Below, piece after piece: positions 1 to 10,666 of a stretch of 64,000 nt of DNA; the stretch's first letter is position 1; every line of letters starts with the position of its first letter. Source of the DNA: Sinorhizobium saheli. GTDB lineage: Bacteria > Pseudomonadota > Alphaproteobacteria > Rhizobiales > Rhizobiaceae. Under the pieces are notes generated by a model. That model was not told the origin of the DNA and made no database searches. It worked only from the letters and a program-made list of their open reading frames with translations. The translations under genes and the position numbers were made by a program. The stretch lies in the NCBI RefSeq assembly GCF_001651875.1, contig NZ_LNQB01000072.1:62001-126000 (forward strand), given 5' to 3'.

Positions 1-1
1 A

Positions 2-1909
2 GGCGCAATCGTCACGATTACCGGCCGTGTCGACCGCCACCAGCCGTCGCCGCGCGGCAGGCCGAACGTCCCCTATCGCGTCTTCCTCCACGACGATACC
101 GGCGAGCTGGCGCTCACCTTCTTCCACGTCAAGGGAAACTGGCTCGAGAAAGCCCTGCCCGTCGATGAAACGGTCATCGTCAGCGGCAAGGTGGATTGGT
201 TCAACGGACGGGCCTCCATGGTCCATCCGGACTATATGGTGCGGGCCGAGGAAGCCGGGAGCCTGCCGCTCGTCGAGCCCGTATACGGGCTCACCGCCGG
301 GCTTTCGTCCAAGGCGCTCCGCAAGGCGATAGAGGCGGCCGTCGGCCGGGTCCCGGACCTGCCTGAATGGCTGGATGAGCCGGTGCTTCGCCAGCAGGGT
401 TTCCAAAGCGCGAAAGAGAGCTTTCAGCGGCTGCATGATCCGCGTGACGAAACGGATATAGATCCGCAGGCGCCCGCGCGCCGGCGGCTTGCCTATGACG
501 AATTTCTCGCCGGCCAACTTTCGCTCGCGCTTGTCCGCCAGCGCCTGCGCAAGGTTGCCGGTACGCCGGTTCATCCGACCGGCCGGTTGAGCGGGCCGGT
601 CATTGCCGCCCTTCCCTTCTCGCTGACGAAGAGCCAGTCGGCCGCCGTCAGGGACGTTCTTGCCGACATGTCCGGGGCGGAGCGCATGCTGCGCCTCCTG
701 CAGGGGGACGTCGGCTCCGGGAAGACCGCCGTGGCGCTGATGGCGATGCTTGCCGCGGTCGAGTCCGGCGGCCAGGCGGTCCTGATGGCGCCCACGGAAA
801 TCCTTGCGCGCCAGCATCATGCCACGCTTTCGAGGATGGCGGCGCCGGCCGGCGTCACCATCGACGTCCTGACCGGCCGGACGAAGGGCAAGGAGCGCGA
901 GGCGATCCTCGAGCGCATCGCCACCGGCGAGACGCAGATGGTCATCGGTACGCATGCCCTCTTCCAGGACGCGGTGAACTATCAACAGCTCGTGCTCGCA
1001 GTCGTTGACGAACAGCACCGCTTCGGCGTCCACCAGAGGCTGCGCCTGACCGCAAAGGGTATTTCGCCGCACATGCTGGTGATGACGGCGACGCCGATCC
1101 CGCGCACCCTGGTGCTTGCCGCTTTCGGCGACATGGACGTATCGAAGCTCACCGAGAAACCTGCCGGCCGCAAGCCGATCCAGACCGTCACCATCCCGAC
1201 CGAGCGCACCGACGAGGTGATCGACAGGCTCGATGCGGCGCTGCGGCAAGGCAAGAAAGCCTATTGGATCTGCCCTCTGGTCGAGGAATCGGAGGAAACC
1301 GACGTCATGTCGGCCGACGAGCGCCATCAGAGCCTCGCCCGGCGATTCGGCAAGGACGTCGGGCTCGTGCACGGGCGCATGGCGGGACCGGAAAAGGACG
1401 CCGTCATGCTCGCCTTCAAGAACGGCGAAATTCGCGTGCTCGTGGCAACGACCGTCGTGGAGGTCGGAGTCGACGTTCCGGACGCGACGATAATGGTGAT
1501 CGAGCATGCCGAGCGCTTCGGCCTCGCGCAATTGCATCAGTTGCGCGGCCGCGTCGGACGCGGCGACGAGGCGTCGACCTGCATCCTGCTCTACAAGAGC
1601 CCGCTCAGCGAAGCCGGCCGCGCACGCCTTTCGATCCTGCGCGAGACCGAGGATGGCTTCGTGATCGCCGAGGAAGATCTGAAGCTGCGCGGCGAAGGCG
1701 AACTCCTCGGCACGCGCCAGTCCGGGACGCCCGGCTTCCTCATCGCAAGCCTGGAAGCCCATGGCGATCTTTTGGAGATGGCGCGCAAGGACGCGGCCTA
1801 TGTGATCGACCGCGATCCGGAACTCACCTCGGAACGCGGTCGCGCCTTAAGAACGCTTCTCTATCTCTACCGCCGCGACGAGGCGATCCGGTTCCTGCGG
1901 GCCGGCTGA
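2..1909 (+). CDS. recG: ATP-dependent DNA helicase RecG (5' end outside window)
   Basis: RecG is a superfamily 2 helicase that remodels stalled replication forks and branch-migrates Holliday junctions. The reading frame is open from base 2, so about 635 residues are visible of a protein usually near 700; the true start lies upstream. The first visible residues (GAIVTITGRVDRHQPSP) belong to the OB-fold wedge domain. The Walker A motif GDVGSGKT is encoded near 706-730 and the DEQH-type Walker B box (VVDEQHRFG) near 1000-1026. The helicase C-terminal part shows VEVGVDVPDATIMVIEHAERFGL-type motif V and QLRGRVGRG motif VI. It converges on the DUF502 gene; a 7-bp inverted repeat (1906-1912 with 1928-1934) sits between them. 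An ATG at 191 is internal and not the start. Confidence 0.97.
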   Translation, partial: GAIVTITGRVDRHQPSPRGRPNVPYRVFLHDDTGELALTFFHVKGNWLEKALPVDETVIVSGKVDWFNGRASMVHPDYMVRAEEAGSLPLVEPVYGLTAGLSSKALRKAIEAAVGRVPDLPEWLDEPVLRQQGFQSAKESFQRLHDPRDETDIDPQAPARRRLAYDEFLAGQLSLALVRQRLRKVAGTPVHPTGRLSGPVIAALPFSLTKSQSAAVRDVLADMSGAERMLRLLQGDVGSGKTAVALMAMLAAVESGGQAVLMAPTEILARQHHATLSRMAAPAGVTIDVLTGRTKGKEREAILERIATGETQMVIGTHALFQDAVNYQQLVLAVVDEQHRFGVHQRLRLTAKGISPHMLVMTATPIPRTLVLAAFGDMDVSKLTEKPAGRKPIQTVTIPTERTDEVIDRLDAALRQGKKAYWICPLVEESEETDVMSADERHQSLARRFGKDVGLVHGRMAGPEKDAVMLAFKNGEIRVLVATTVVEVGVDVPDATIMVIEHAERFGLAQLHQLRGRVGRGDEASTCILLYKSPLSEAGRARLSILRETEDGFVIAEEDLKLRGEGELLGTRQSGTPGFLIASLEAHGDLLEMARKDAAYVIDRDPELTSERGRALRTLLYLYRRDEAIRFLRAG

Positions 1910-1930
1910 CGTCCGGCGCGCGGGCGCACG

Positions 1931-2620
1931 TCAGGCTGTCTCTTGCTGCGCGATCGGCCGTGGCGCATTGGCGAGCGGCTTGTGATCCGGCGCGACGAGA
2001 CCGCCGGAGATCAGGAGCTTGGCAGCATCCTCGGCGCTCATCTGCAACGGGATGATCTTCTCGCGCGGCACGAACAGGAGGTAACCGGCGGTCGGAAGCG
2101 GCGTCGGCGGCAGAAATACCGCGACCATGTCCATGCCGCGCTCGTTGAACTTGGCGGCGATCTCCCCCTTCGCGTCGGTGGCGATGAAGACCAGCGACCA
2201 GAGCCCCGGGCTCGGATATTCGATCAGACCGGCCTTCTTGAAGGAGGAGGACTGGTCCTGGAGCACCGTTTGAAAAATCTGCTTCAGGGACTTGTAGATG
2301 GTGCGGACGAGCGGCATCCGGTTGAGGAGCGACTCGCCGAAATTGACGATCGACCGGCCGACCAGGTTCGCGGTCATGAAACCGACGAGGGTGATGACGA
2401 CGATGGCGACGAGGAGACCGAAGCCGGGGATTGCCACCGGCAGATAGTTGTCCGGGTTGTAGAAGCTCGGCAGGTAGGGCTTCACCCAGCTGTCCGCCCA
2501 TTCGATGAAGGAGCGGACCAGCCAGACCGTGATGGCCACGGGCGCGCAGATGATCAGTCCCGTGAGAAAGTAATTGCGCAGCCGGGCTGCGATGATGCCG
2601 CTTTTGGAACCGTCCGTCAT
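1931..2620 (-). CDS. DUF502 family inner-membrane protein
   Basis: A 229-residue protein of the DUF502 family, whose biochemical role is unknown. Two hydrophobic segments are visible, at about residues 16-38 (FLTGLIICAPVAITVWLV) and 63-90 (FGLLVAIVVITLVGFMTA), followed by a soluble C-terminal part, which is the usual family architecture. It lies 19 bp downstream of the GNAT gene on the same strand and may be the last member of the glmS transcript. Family assignment is from recognition of the sequence pattern. Confidence 0.85.
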   Translation of the reverse strand: MTDGSKSGIIAARLRNYFLTGLIICAPVAITVWLVRSFIEWADSWVKPYLPSFYNPDNYLPVAIPGFGLLVAIVVITLVGFMTANLVGRSIVNFGESLLNRMPLVRTIYKSLKQIFQTVLQDQSSSFKKAGLIEYPSPGLWSLVFIATDAKGEIAAKFNERGMDMVAVFLPPTPLPTAGYLLFVPREKIIPLQMSAEDAAKLLISGGLVAPDHKPLANAPRPIAQQETA

Positions 2621-2639
2621 GCCGTTGCCACCGACTCCG

Positions 2640-3137
2640 TCAAACCGGCCCGAAGGCCGGATGATAGCTGACAGTGCCGGAAACCCGTGTTTCCGACAAG
2701 CCTAGAAACATGAAATATTGCGGCGCACAACCCGGAAAGACAAGGGCTGGATCACCGGCGAATCCGAACCTTCGGTAGAAGCCCGGATCGCCGAGGACGA
2801 CGCAGCCGGCGGCGCCCATTTCCCGCAGCCTATCAAGACCCTCACGGATGAGGGCGCTGCCCGCGCCGCGCCCCTGCCTGTCCGGCCGCACGGAAACGGG
2901 ACCGAGCCCGTACCAGCCGGCGGCAACGGGCGTGATCGTGACCGGCGAGAAGGCGACGTGGCCAATCACCACGCCCTCTTCCTCTGCCACCAGCGACAGG
3001 GCCAGGGCGTGGGCGTCACGCAACCGCTCGATGATCAGCGGCTCGGTCTGGTCGCTGTGCGGATGGCCGGCGAATGCCGCCGCCGTCACGTCGCGGATGA
3101 CGTCGTGATCACCCATGCGCTCCGGCCGTATGATCAT
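2640..3137 (-). CDS. GNAT family N-acetyltransferase (YhbS-like)
   Basis: A 165-residue single-domain GCN5-type acetyltransferase. The acetyl-CoA binding loop is visible as QGRGAG at residues 88-93, following the beta4 strand GLGPVSVRPD; the later VVLGDPGFYRRFGF segment is characteristic of YhbS-like members. The substrate is not predictable. Its ATG overlaps the stop codon of glmS by 4 bp (ATGA), so it is probably translated from the glmS message; a link to amino-sugar metabolism is only inferred from that coupling. Confidence 0.9.
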   Translation of the reverse strand: MIIRPERMGDHDVIRDVTAAAFAGHPHSDQTEPLIIERLRDAHALALSLVAEEEGVVIGHVAFSPVTITPVAAGWYGLGPVSVRPDRQGRGAGSALIREGLDRLREMGAAGCVVLGDPGFYRRFGFAGDPALVFPGCAPQYFMFLGLSETRVSGTVSYHPAFGPV

Positions 3138-4960
3138 TCGACGGTCACCGACTTAGCCAGGTTGCGCGGCTGGTCCACGTCCGTGCCCATGAAGACGGCC
3201 GTATGATAGGCGAGAAGCTGAACCGGCAGGGAGAAGATCATCGGAGCGATGATCTCGTCGACCTCCGGCAGCACGATCGTGTGCATCGTATCGAGCGTCG
3301 AGACGGCAGCCCCCCGTGCATCGGTGATGAGGATGATCCGGCCGCCGCGGGCCGCCACTTCCTGCATGTTCGAGACCGTCTTGTCGAAGAAGCGGTCGTG
3401 CGGCGCGATGACGATGACCGGCATGTTCTCGTCGATCAGCGCGATCGGACCGTGCTTCAGCTCGCCGGCGGCGTAGCCCTCGGCGTGGATATAGGAAATC
3501 TCCTTGAGCTTCAGCGCGCCTTCCATCGCCAGCGGGAAACTGGTGCCACGGCCGAGATAGAGAACGTCGCGGCACTTCGACAGCTCGCGCGAGAGGTGCT
3601 CGATCTTCGGCTGGATGCTGTTCAACACCTCACCCATGATGCGCGGCATCTCGGCGAGGCTGTGAACGAGTGCCTGCTCCTCCTCCTCGCTCACCGTTCC
3701 GCGCGCCCTGCCGGCGCCGATCGCGAGCGCCGCAAGCACAGCGAGCTGGCAGGTGAAGGCCTTGGTCGAGGCGACACCGATCTCCGGCCCCGCCAGGATC
3801 GGGAAGACGGCATCGGACTCCCGCGCAATCGTCGATTCGCGGGCATTGACGACGGCGCCGATCTTTAGCCCGTGTTCCTTGCAGTACCTGAGCGATGCCA
3901 GCGTGTCGGCCGTCTCGCCCGATTGCGAGATGAAGAGGGCGGCCGATTGCGGCGACAGCGGGATCTCGCGGTAGCGGAACTCGGAGGCGACGTCGATCTC
4001 GACCGGCAGCCGGGCATAGCGTTCGAACCAGTATTTGCCGATCAGCCCGGCGAGATAGGCGGTGCCGCAGGCGGAGATCGCCAGGCTCGGGACCTTGGCA
4101 AAGTCGATGCCGTCGCCAAGCGGCGTCACCCGATTCTGGATGAAATTGACGTAGTGGCCGAGGGCGTGGGCAATGACCTCCGGCTGCTCGTAGATCTCCT
4201 TCTCCATGAAGTGCCGATGGTTGCCCTTGTCGACCATATAGGCTGCAGCCGTCGAAACGTGCCGCGGCCGCGTGACGACATTGCCGTCGATATCGAAGAT
4301 ATGCGCGCCGGTCTTGCCGACGACCGCCCAGTCGCCGTCGTTCAGATAGGTGATGTCGTTGGTGAACGGGGCAAGGGCGATCGCGTCCGATCCGAGGAAC
4401 ATCTCGCCGTTGCCGTGGCCGATCGCGAGCGGCGGCCCGTTGCGCGCCGCCATGATGGTCGACGGATCGTCCTCGAAGAGAACCGCGAGCGCATAGGCGC
4501 CCCTCACCCGCCTCAGCATAGCATGCATCGCCTCGCGTCGCCCCATGCCGTCGCGGCGGTACTTTGCCAAGAGCTGGGCGACGACTTCGGTGTCGGTCTC
4601 GGTCTGGAACGCGGCACCGGCCGCGCTCAGTTCGTCCTTGACCTCGGCGAAGTTCTCGATGATGCCGTTGTGTACGACCGCGATGCCATCGGTGAAATGC
4701 GGGTGCGCGTTGCGCTCCGTCGGCGCGCCGTGCGTTGCCCAGCGCGTGTGGGCGATGCCGATGGTGCCGGCCAGCGGCTCTTCCTTGAGTCTCGCCTCGA
4801 GGTTGAAAAGCTTGCCCTCGGCGCGCCGGCGATCCAAGGCGCCGTCATGGATCGTCGCGACCCCGGCCGAATCATAGCCGCGATACTCCAGGCGCTTCAA
4901 CGCATCGACCAGCCGCTCCGACACCGGCTGGTGACCGACGATGCCAACAATTCCGCACAT
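3134..4960 (-). CDS. glmS: glutamine--fructose-6-phosphate aminotransferase (isomerizing)
   Basis: GlmS makes glucosamine-6-phosphate from fructose-6-phosphate and glutamine, the first committed step to UDP-GlcNAc. The 608-residue length is normal. The N-terminal nucleophile Cys2 of the glutaminase domain is seen in MCGIVGIVG, with the HTRWATHG loop near residue 72. Two SIS isomerase domains follow, with SQSGETADT near residue 348, and the C-terminus ends in the usual AKSVTVE. It lies downstream of glmU on the same strand with a 145-bp gap and overlaps the downstream GNAT gene. No leader suggestive of a glmS ribozyme is seen, which is as expected outside Firmicutes. Confidence 0.98.
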   Translation of the reverse strand: MCGIVGIVGHQPVSERLVDALKRLEYRGYDSAGVATIHDGALDRRRAEGKLFNLEARLKEEPLAGTIGIAHTRWATHGAPTERNAHPHFTDGIAVVHNGIIENFAEVKDELSAAGAAFQTETDTEVVAQLLAKYRRDGMGRREAMHAMLRRVRGAYALAVLFEDDPSTIMAARNGPPLAIGHGNGEMFLGSDAIALAPFTNDITYLNDGDWAVVGKTGAHIFDIDGNVVTRPRHVSTAAAYMVDKGNHRHFMEKEIYEQPEVIAHALGHYVNFIQNRVTPLGDGIDFAKVPSLAISACGTAYLAGLIGKYWFERYARLPVEIDVASEFRYREIPLSPQSAALFISQSGETADTLASLRYCKEHGLKIGAVVNARESTIARESDAVFPILAGPEIGVASTKAFTCQLAVLAALAIGAGRARGTVSEEEEQALVHSLAEMPRIMGEVLNSIQPKIEHLSRELSKCRDVLYLGRGTSFPLAMEGALKLKEISYIHAEGYAAGELKHGPIALIDENMPVIVIAPHDRFFDKTVSNMQEVAARGGRIILITDARGAAVSTLDTMHTIVLPEVDEIIAPMIFSLPVQLLAYHTAVFMGTDVDQPRNLAKSVTVE

Positions 4961-5105
4961 ATCCCTCTCCGCGTCCTTTTCACGCCGTTGCGGCGTTCAA
5001 GCTTCTATGCGGCGACCCTGTCGCCGTTTCGAAAGCCTTGGTAGCGGAATTGCCGCGCGAGGCAATCCGCTGCGATCTCACATTCAGTTTCAATATTTAA
5101 CGAGA

Positions 5106-6476
5106 CTATTCGGCTACCTTGACCTTCTTCCTCGCTGCCTTCTCGGCTTCGTAGCGCTCCCGCAATACCGGCGCCCTGCCCCGCTTGACCTCCTGGCGGG
5201 CGCGGCCGAAGGCGACCGCATCCGCCGGCACATCCTGCGTAATGACGCTGCCGGAGGCGACGAGGGCCCCGTCGCCGATCGTCACCGGCGCGACGAGCGA
5301 CGAGTTCGAGCCTACGAAGGTATTCTCACCGATGCGCGTCACGTGCTTGTTCACGCCGTCATAGTTGCAGGTGATGGTGCCGGCGCCGATGTTCGATCCG
5401 GCTCCGACGAAGGCGTCGCCGATATAGGTCAGATGGTTGACCTTGGCGCCGGCCCCGATCTCCGCCTTCTTGACCTCGCAGAAATTGCCGACCTTCGATT
5501 TCGCTCCGAGATCGGCTCCGGGCCGCAGGCGCGCGAAAGGCCCGACGGTCGCGCCCGCCCCCACATGCGCCCCCTCGACATGGGAGAAGGCGTGAATGAC
5601 CGCACCACTCTCGACGCGCACCCCCGGACCGAAGACGACGTTCGGCTCCACGAGGACGTCCTGCGCGAGCTCGGTATCCCAGGCAAGGAAGACCGTCTCC
5701 GGCGCGATCATCGATACGCCGGATAGCATCAGTTCGTGCCGGCGGCGCTGCTGCCAGAGACGCTCGATATAGGCAAGCTCGGCGCGGGTGTTGCAGCCCG
5801 TCAGCTCCTCCTCAAGAGCCTCGACGGCGATTGCACGGCCACCGAGGCCGCGAACGATCTCGACGAGATCGGTGAGGTAATACTCGCCCTTGGCATTGGC
5901 ATTGCCGATGCGGTCGAGGAGATCGAGCGCCTTGCGGCCGTTGATCGCCATCAGCCCGCCGTTGCAGTAGCTGATGCGGCGCTCCTCCTCGGAAGCGTCC
6001 TTGTGCTCGCGGATGGCGAGCAGCGTGCCGTCCTCGACGATTAGCCGCCCGTAGCCGGTCGGGTCCGCCGTCCGGAAGCCGATGACGACCACATCGTTGC
6101 CCGCGGCCAACCCGTCGCGGGCGGCCTTAAGAGGGGCGGCGGTGATGAGCGGCGTGTCGCCGAAGACGACGAGGATATCGTCATAGCCCCTGGCGATCGC
6201 CTCACGCGCCGCAAGCACCGCGTGCGCAGTGCCCAGCCGTTCCTTCTGGAAGAACGAGGCGACGGTGACCTTGCCCGTCTTCGCCGCTGCCGAGACCGCG
6301 TCCGCATCACGACCGACAACCAGCGCCACCTCCGAAATCGACGCGCTCTCCAGAGCCTCGACGACATGGGCGATCATCGGCCGTCCCGCCACGGGATGCA
6401 GCACCTTCGACATGGCCGATTTCATTCGCGTGCTCTCGCCAGCCGCCAGGATGATCGCCAGGCAAGTCCGTTCCAT
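5106..6476 (-). CDS. glmU: bifunctional UDP-GlcNAc pyrophosphorylase / glucosamine-1-phosphate N-acetyltransferase
   Basis: GlmU acetylates glucosamine-1-phosphate and joins it to UTP, giving UDP-GlcNAc for peptidoglycan and LPS (and Nod-factor precursors in rhizobia). The N-terminal nucleotidyltransferase signature [11 protein letters not shown] is at residues 11-21. The C-terminal half is a left-handed beta-helix of hexapeptide repeats ([19 protein letters not shown], then [12 protein letters not shown]). The length, 456 residues, is normal. It is in the same orientation as glmS just downstream, so the two pathway genes are adjacent. Confidence 0.98.
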   Translation of the reverse strand: MERTCLAIILAAGESTRMKSAMSKVLHPVAGRPMIAHVVEALESASISEVALVVGRDADAVSAAAKTGKVTVASFFQKERLGTAHAVLAAREAIARGYDDILVVFGDTPLITAAPLKAARDGLAAGNDVVVIGFRTADPTGYGRLIVEDGTLLAIREHKDASEEERRISYCNGGLMAINGRKALDLLDRIGNANAKGEYYLTDLVEIVRGLGGRAIAVEALEEELTGCNTRAELAYIERLWQQRRRHELMLSGVSMIAPETVFLAWDTELAQDVLVEPNVVFGPGVRVESGAVIHAFSHVEGAHVGAGATVGPFARLRPGADLGAKSKVGNFCEVKKAEIGAGAKVNHLTYIGDAFVGAGSNIGAGTITCNYDGVNKHVTRIGENTFVGSNSSLVAPVTIGDGALVASGSVITQDVPADAVAFGRARQEVKRGRAPVLRERYEAEKAARKKVKVAE

Positions 6477-6634
6477 ACTTCAGTCTCCTTGGTATTCTCT
6501 CTCCGGATCAACGTCACCGGCGCGGCGTCTCGGGCACGATGCCCCATCGCGACGCGTTCCTATCAGCAACATATTGCGAGAAGCATAATTCGCACAATCA
6601 CGTCGCGTTACCCCGGTTTAAACGCGGCCGCAAG

Positions 6635-6739
6635 CTACTGCATGTTTTCTTGAATCGACCTCGATTTAAAGAGAAAGACACGCAGCAATTCAAAGTCGCT
6701 ACAGCGACCTTTGCGCGTCCGGTAAGACGCGGCGCCGTA
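6635..6739 (+). repeat. rhizobial palindromic intergenic repeat, copy 1 (full length)
   Basis: About 105 bp made of two imperfect hairpins. The first part begins CTACTGCATGTTTTCTTGAA with an internal ATCG/CGAT palindrome; the second is GCTACAGCGACCTTTGCGCG followed by an inverted GACGCG arm. Similar sequences occur at 16589-16672, 34399-34506 and, inverted and partial, 36232-36285. Size and structure resemble the RIME class of rhizobial intergenic mosaic elements, but the family name is not verified. Confidence 0.7.
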
Positions 6740-6742
6740 TGA

Positions 6743-8389
6743 TCACCCCGGCGGCCGCAACCGGCTTTCCGTGAGCAGCCCGCTCTCTTCCAGGATAGGA
6801 TAGGCAACAGAGGCGATATGCGCATTGATGCGCTTCAAGTCCCGCAGCATGTCGAGGTGCAGCGAACTCGTCTGCAGGCTTTCGAGCAGGCCGTCACGAA
6901 GACGCTCGAGGTGTCGCTCCGCCGAACGCTTTTCCATATGGCGCACGTCCACCTTCACCTCGATCAGATGGCGCGCCAGGTCGGCATTGCGCGTGACGAA
7001 GATGGTCTGGGCGATGCGCAGGTTGTCGATGGTGAGACCGAAAAGGCTCTTCAGTTCCTGATAGCCCTCCTCCGAGAAACGCAAGCCGCCGCTCACTTTC
7101 TTGGCGATCTGCTCGCAGAGACCCTTTTCGATGATGTCGCCCATATGCTCGAGGTTGATTGCGTAGTCGATGATCACGATCGAACGCCGCCCGTCCTCCT
7201 CGTTCAAACCGTCGCGCCCCAGCCGTGACAGGAAAATCTTCACCTCCTGCTGCAGCAGATCGACCTGCCGCTCCATCTTGCCGATGTCGCTCAGTTCACT
7301 CAGGTCGTTCTTGCCGAAGGCGCTCGATGCGCGCGCCAGCATCGCCTCGATGACGTCGCCCACCCTCAGCACCTCGCGCGTCGCACCGGAAAGGGCCATC
7401 ACCGGCGTGTCGAGCGCGGCCTCGTCGAGATAGCGCGGACCGGTCTCTGCGCCCTCCTCGTCGGGGATGAAGCGGCTCATCATGCGGGCAAGCGCTCCGG
7501 CGAAGGGCCAGGCGACGATCGCGACAACCAGGTTGAAAAGGAGGTGGACGTCGACCGGCAGGTTCTGCCGCGGCAAGGGCAGGCTCTGGAGCACGTCGGC
7601 GCTGAGACCGACGGCAGGCAGCGCGATCATGCAGCCGATGCCACGCACCACCAGGTTGCCGAGCGTGACGCGCCGGGCAGCGGGCGCCGAGCCGAACGTC
7701 GTGATGACCGGCGGAATGGCTCCGCCGAGATTGGCGCCGAGCACCAGCGCCACCGTCAGCCCGGCCGACAACACGCCTGCGGAAGACAGCGAAAGCACCA
7801 GCATGACGATCGCGAGACTGGACGACGAGGCGAAGGCAAGGCCGGCCGACATGATCATGGCGACGGGCCAGGCATTGTCGAGCATGCCGAGAAATGCCGC
7901 CAGCGCCTCAGATTCGCGCATCGGTTCCGTGGCCGTGCCGAGCAGGTCGAGCGACAGCAGCATCAAGCCGATGCCGACGAGGGCAGAGCCCGCCCCCTGG
8001 CGCGCACTCGACCGGCCGAGACGGTGCGTGGCGACGCCGGCGAGGATGATGAGCGGCGATAGCCAGCCGATGCCGAGCGCGACGATCCAGGCCGTCACGG
8101 CGGTACCCACATTGGCGCCGAGCAGGACGATCTGCGCCATTTGCGAGCGTATCAGCTCCTTCTCGACAAAGGAGGCCGTCATCAGGGCGGTGGCGGTCGA
8201 ACTCTGCAGGGCGAGCGTCGCGACGAGCCCGGTGGCAAAGGCCCTGACCGAACCGCTCGTCCCCCGCGCGAGGCCGGCGCGCAGCCGCGAACCGAACGCG
8301 CGCGTCACCCCGTCCTTGACGAGCGACAGGCCGAACAGGAGCAACGCGACAGCGCCGAAGAGATTGACCATCACGATGGTGGACTGCAT
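6743..8389 (-). CDS. Na/Pi cotransporter family protein with C-terminal PhoU-like domain
   Basis: A 548-residue membrane protein of the NptA/YjbB type. Two inverted Na/Pi-cotransporter repeats are visible: the first with QSSTATALMTASF near residues 62-74, the second with the related ASSSSLAIVMLVL near 185-200, in which the usual Gln is replaced. The last about 200 residues are helical and PhoU-like (VGDVIEAMLARASSAF onward). The family exports or imports phosphate, with the PhoU-like domain thought regulatory. It is divergent from the ppiD-like gene across 365 bp. I saw no convincing Pho box upstream. Confidence 0.88.
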   Translation of the reverse strand: MQSTIVMVNLFGAVALLLFGLSLVKDGVTRAFGSRLRAGLARGTSGSVRAFATGLVATLALQSSTATALMTASFVEKELIRSQMAQIVLLGANVGTAVTAWIVALGIGWLSPLIILAGVATHRLGRSSARQGAGSALVGIGLMLLSLDLLGTATEPMRESEALAAFLGMLDNAWPVAMIMSAGLAFASSSSLAIVMLVLSLSSAGVLSAGLTVALVLGANLGGAIPPVITTFGSAPAARRVTLGNLVVRGIGCMIALPAVGLSADVLQSLPLPRQNLPVDVHLLFNLVVAIVAWPFAGALARMMSRFIPDEEGAETGPRYLDEAALDTPVMALSGATREVLRVGDVIEAMLARASSAFGKNDLSELSDIGKMERQVDLLQQEVKIFLSRLGRDGLNEEDGRRSIVIIDYAINLEHMGDIIEKGLCEQIAKKVSGGLRFSEEGYQELKSLFGLTIDNLRIAQTIFVTRNADLARHLIEVKVDVRHMEKRSAERHLERLRDGLLESLQTSSLHLDMLRDLKRINAHIASVAYPILEESGLLTESRLRPPG

Positions 8390-8754
8390 GGCACGGATTC
8401 CCGTAATGGCCGGCGGATTTCAACGTCTTTCACACATCTATCGAAGACACGAATCACTCTCGTTTGCCATAGAAAGACGTACTCCAGACTCGTAATTTGA
8501 CACAGGATATTCAATTGCCGGCTAACGAATCCGACATATACATTGCCGTTCGCGTCCCGTCGCAGTCGCTCCGCTCGCCTGCCGCCGCGACGCCTTGAGG
8601 AAGAGATCAGGCGGTCACGCCTCGCCCTCGCGGGAACCGAAACGGATCCGGTCGGAATTTGCAGCAATGCGGCCTTCAATTCCTGTGTGGATTGTTTTAA
8701 GGAACGAATTCATTTGGCGTCACGCCACCGCATTGCAACGAGGTTTCTGCCCCC
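8390..8754. other. divergent intergenic region
   Basis: A 365-bp gap between the start of the minus-strand Na/Pi gene and the plus-strand ppiD-like gene. It must hold both promoters, but I cannot pick confident -35/-10 boxes. ORFs in it are overlapping, lack ribosome binding sites and resemble nothing known. Confidence 0.6.
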
Positions 8755-10647
8755 ATGCTCGACTCCCTGAGAAACGCCGCCCAGACCCGCGTCGTCAAAG
8801 GCCTCATGGCCATTCTCATCGTCTCATTCATGGTGTGGGGCGGCCAGACGCTGATGGTTCAGAGTGGGCCCAACGCGGTGGTGACCGTCGGCGACGTCAA
8901 GGTGTCGGCGAGCGATTTCCGGCTGGCCTATGAGCGCCAGGTGAGCCTGCTGTCGCGGCAGCTCGGCACGCCGCTGACACGGCAGCAGGCCCGCGCCTTC
9001 GGCGTTGAAAACCAGGTTTTCGCCCAGCTCGTCGTCGGCGCGGCACTGGACCAGCTCGCCAACGACATGAACCTCGGTCTCTCCGAAGACCGGCTCGCCC
9101 GGCTCATCGGCGAGGACCCCGCCTTCCACGGCGTCAACGGCCAGTTCGACCGGATGACGTTCTCGAGCGTCTTGCGCAATGCCGGACTGACCGAACAGGA
9201 CTACATCAACAATCGCAGCCAGGTGGCGGTGCGCTCGCAGATCGTCGACGCGCTGTCGGATGGCTATACGCCTCCAAAGGCCCTCGTCGAGGCGATCGGC
9301 AAGTATCGACATGAGACGCGCACGATCGACTACCTCATGCTCTCGAACGCCAATATCGACGCCGTCAAGGCTCCGGGCGACGACGTGCTCGCCCCCTGGT
9401 TCGAAAGCCGGAAGGCGAACTATCGCGCTCCCGAATATCGCAAGTTCAGCTATATCAAGCTGGAGCCGGAAGACCTGGCCGCGACCGCGTCCGTCTCCGA
9501 GGAAGAGCTTCGCGCGGACTACGAGAAGCGCAAGGAAAGCTATCGCACCGCCGCATCCAGAACCGTCGAGCAACTCGCTTTCCCCTCGCGTGAAGCGGCC
9601 GATGCCGCGGCGGCCAAGCTTGCCGCCGGCACCTCTTTCGACGATCTCGTCAAGGCCGAGGGCAAAGCGCCGGCGGACGTGCTGCTCGGCGACTTCACCA
9701 GGGAGCGGATGCCCGACGCCAAGATCGCCGATGCCGCCTTCGCGGTAACGACGAACGGCGGTACCACCCCGGTCGTCGAGGGTGCTTTCGGACCGGTCAT
9801 CCTGCGCGTCACCAATATCCGCCCGGAGAGCACCCGCAGCTTCGAGGAGGTCAAGGAGGAGCTGCGCAAGGAAATCGCCCTTTCGATCGCGCAGGACACG
9901 CTTACCGGTCTGCACGACAAGATCGAGGACGAACGCGCCGCCGGCACGCCCGTCAAGGAGATCGCGGAGCAGCTCAAGCTGAATCTCGTCACCGTCGATG
10001 CGGTCGATGCAACCGGCAAAGACCAGAACGGAGACGAAGTGAAGGGCCTCCCCGAACCGCGCACGCTCTTGCAGGAGGTCTTCAAGGCCGAGGTCGGCCT
10101 CGACACGCTTGCCGTCAACATCGGACGCGACGGTTACGCCTGGTTCGACCTCGACGAGGTCATCCCGGCGCGAGATCGCACGCTCGACGAGGTGCGCGAC
10201 GAGGTGGCTGCCGACTGGACCGCCGAGCAGCAGCGCACCGCGCTCGCCGCGAAGGCGAAAGAGCTCAAGGAACGCATCGAGAAAGGCGCCAAGATCGCCG
10301 ACATCGCGAGCGAACTCGGCCTTGCCGTCGAAACCAAGGTCGGCTTGAGCCGCTCGACCGAAGACGCGGCGCTCAGCCCGGCCGCCGTCGCGGCCGCCTT
10401 CGGCGGCCCGAACGGCCATGTTGCCAATGCGCCGGGCATCGGCGGTGAAGGTCAGATCCTAATGCAGGTGACGGCCGTCGACGACGACGCGCCCGCCAAC
10501 GCGCTCGACGACGACAGTCGGCAGATCGAGGCCATTGCGCGGGCGAGCGGCGACGACATCCTCGACCAGATGGTCTCCACGCTGCAGACGGCTTATGGCG
10601 TATCGATCAACCAGACGCTTGCCGAGACGGCATTGGCGCAACGATGA
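8755..10647 (+). CDS. membrane-anchored peptidyl-prolyl cis-trans isomerase, PpiD/SurA-like
   Basis: A 630-residue periplasmic folding factor. A single N-terminal membrane anchor is visible at about residues 14-34 ([18 protein letters not shown]), followed by a SurA-N-like helical region (residues 40-180) and the parvulin-type PPIase region around residues 240-370 ([22 protein letters not shown]). It heads a tight plus-strand series: trpD starts 19 bp after its stop. Placement before trpDC is familiar in Rhizobiales. Alkaline and acidic residues are abundant in the C-terminal part. Whether the PPIase domain is catalytically active cannot be judged. Confidence 0.9.
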   Translation: MLDSLRNAAQTRVVKGLMAILIVSFMVWGGQTLMVQSGPNAVVTVGDVKVSASDFRLAYERQVSLLSRQLGTPLTRQQARAFGVENQVFAQLVVGAALDQLANDMNLGLSEDRLARLIGEDPAFHGVNGQFDRMTFSSVLRNAGLTEQDYINNRSQVAVRSQIVDALSDGYTPPKALVEAIGKYRHETRTIDYLMLSNANIDAVKAPGDDVLAPWFESRKANYRAPEYRKFSYIKLEPEDLAATASVSEEELRADYEKRKESYRTAASRTVEQLAFPSREAADAAAAKLAAGTSFDDLVKAEGKAPADVLLGDFTRERMPDAKIADAAFAVTTNGGTTPVVEGAFGPVILRVTNIRPESTRSFEEVKEELRKEIALSIAQDTLTGLHDKIEDERAAGTPVKEIAEQLKLNLVTVDAVDATGKDQNGDEVKGLPEPRTLLQEVFKAEVGLDTLAVNIGRDGYAWFDLDEVIPARDRTLDEVRDEVAADWTAEQQRTALAAKAKELKERIEKGAKIADIASELGLAVETKVGLSRSTEDAALSPAAVAAAFGGPNGHVANAPGIGGEGQILMQVTAVDDDAPANALDDDSRQIEAIARASGDDILDQMVSTLQTAYGVSINQTLAETALAQR

Positions 10648-10666
10648 CGGACGGAGGAACGAAGGC

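Noticed and set aside
8824-10419. 531-codon minus-strand open frame
   Set aside because: Shadow of the ppiD-like gene; Leu/Gly/Arg-rich with no recognisable domain.
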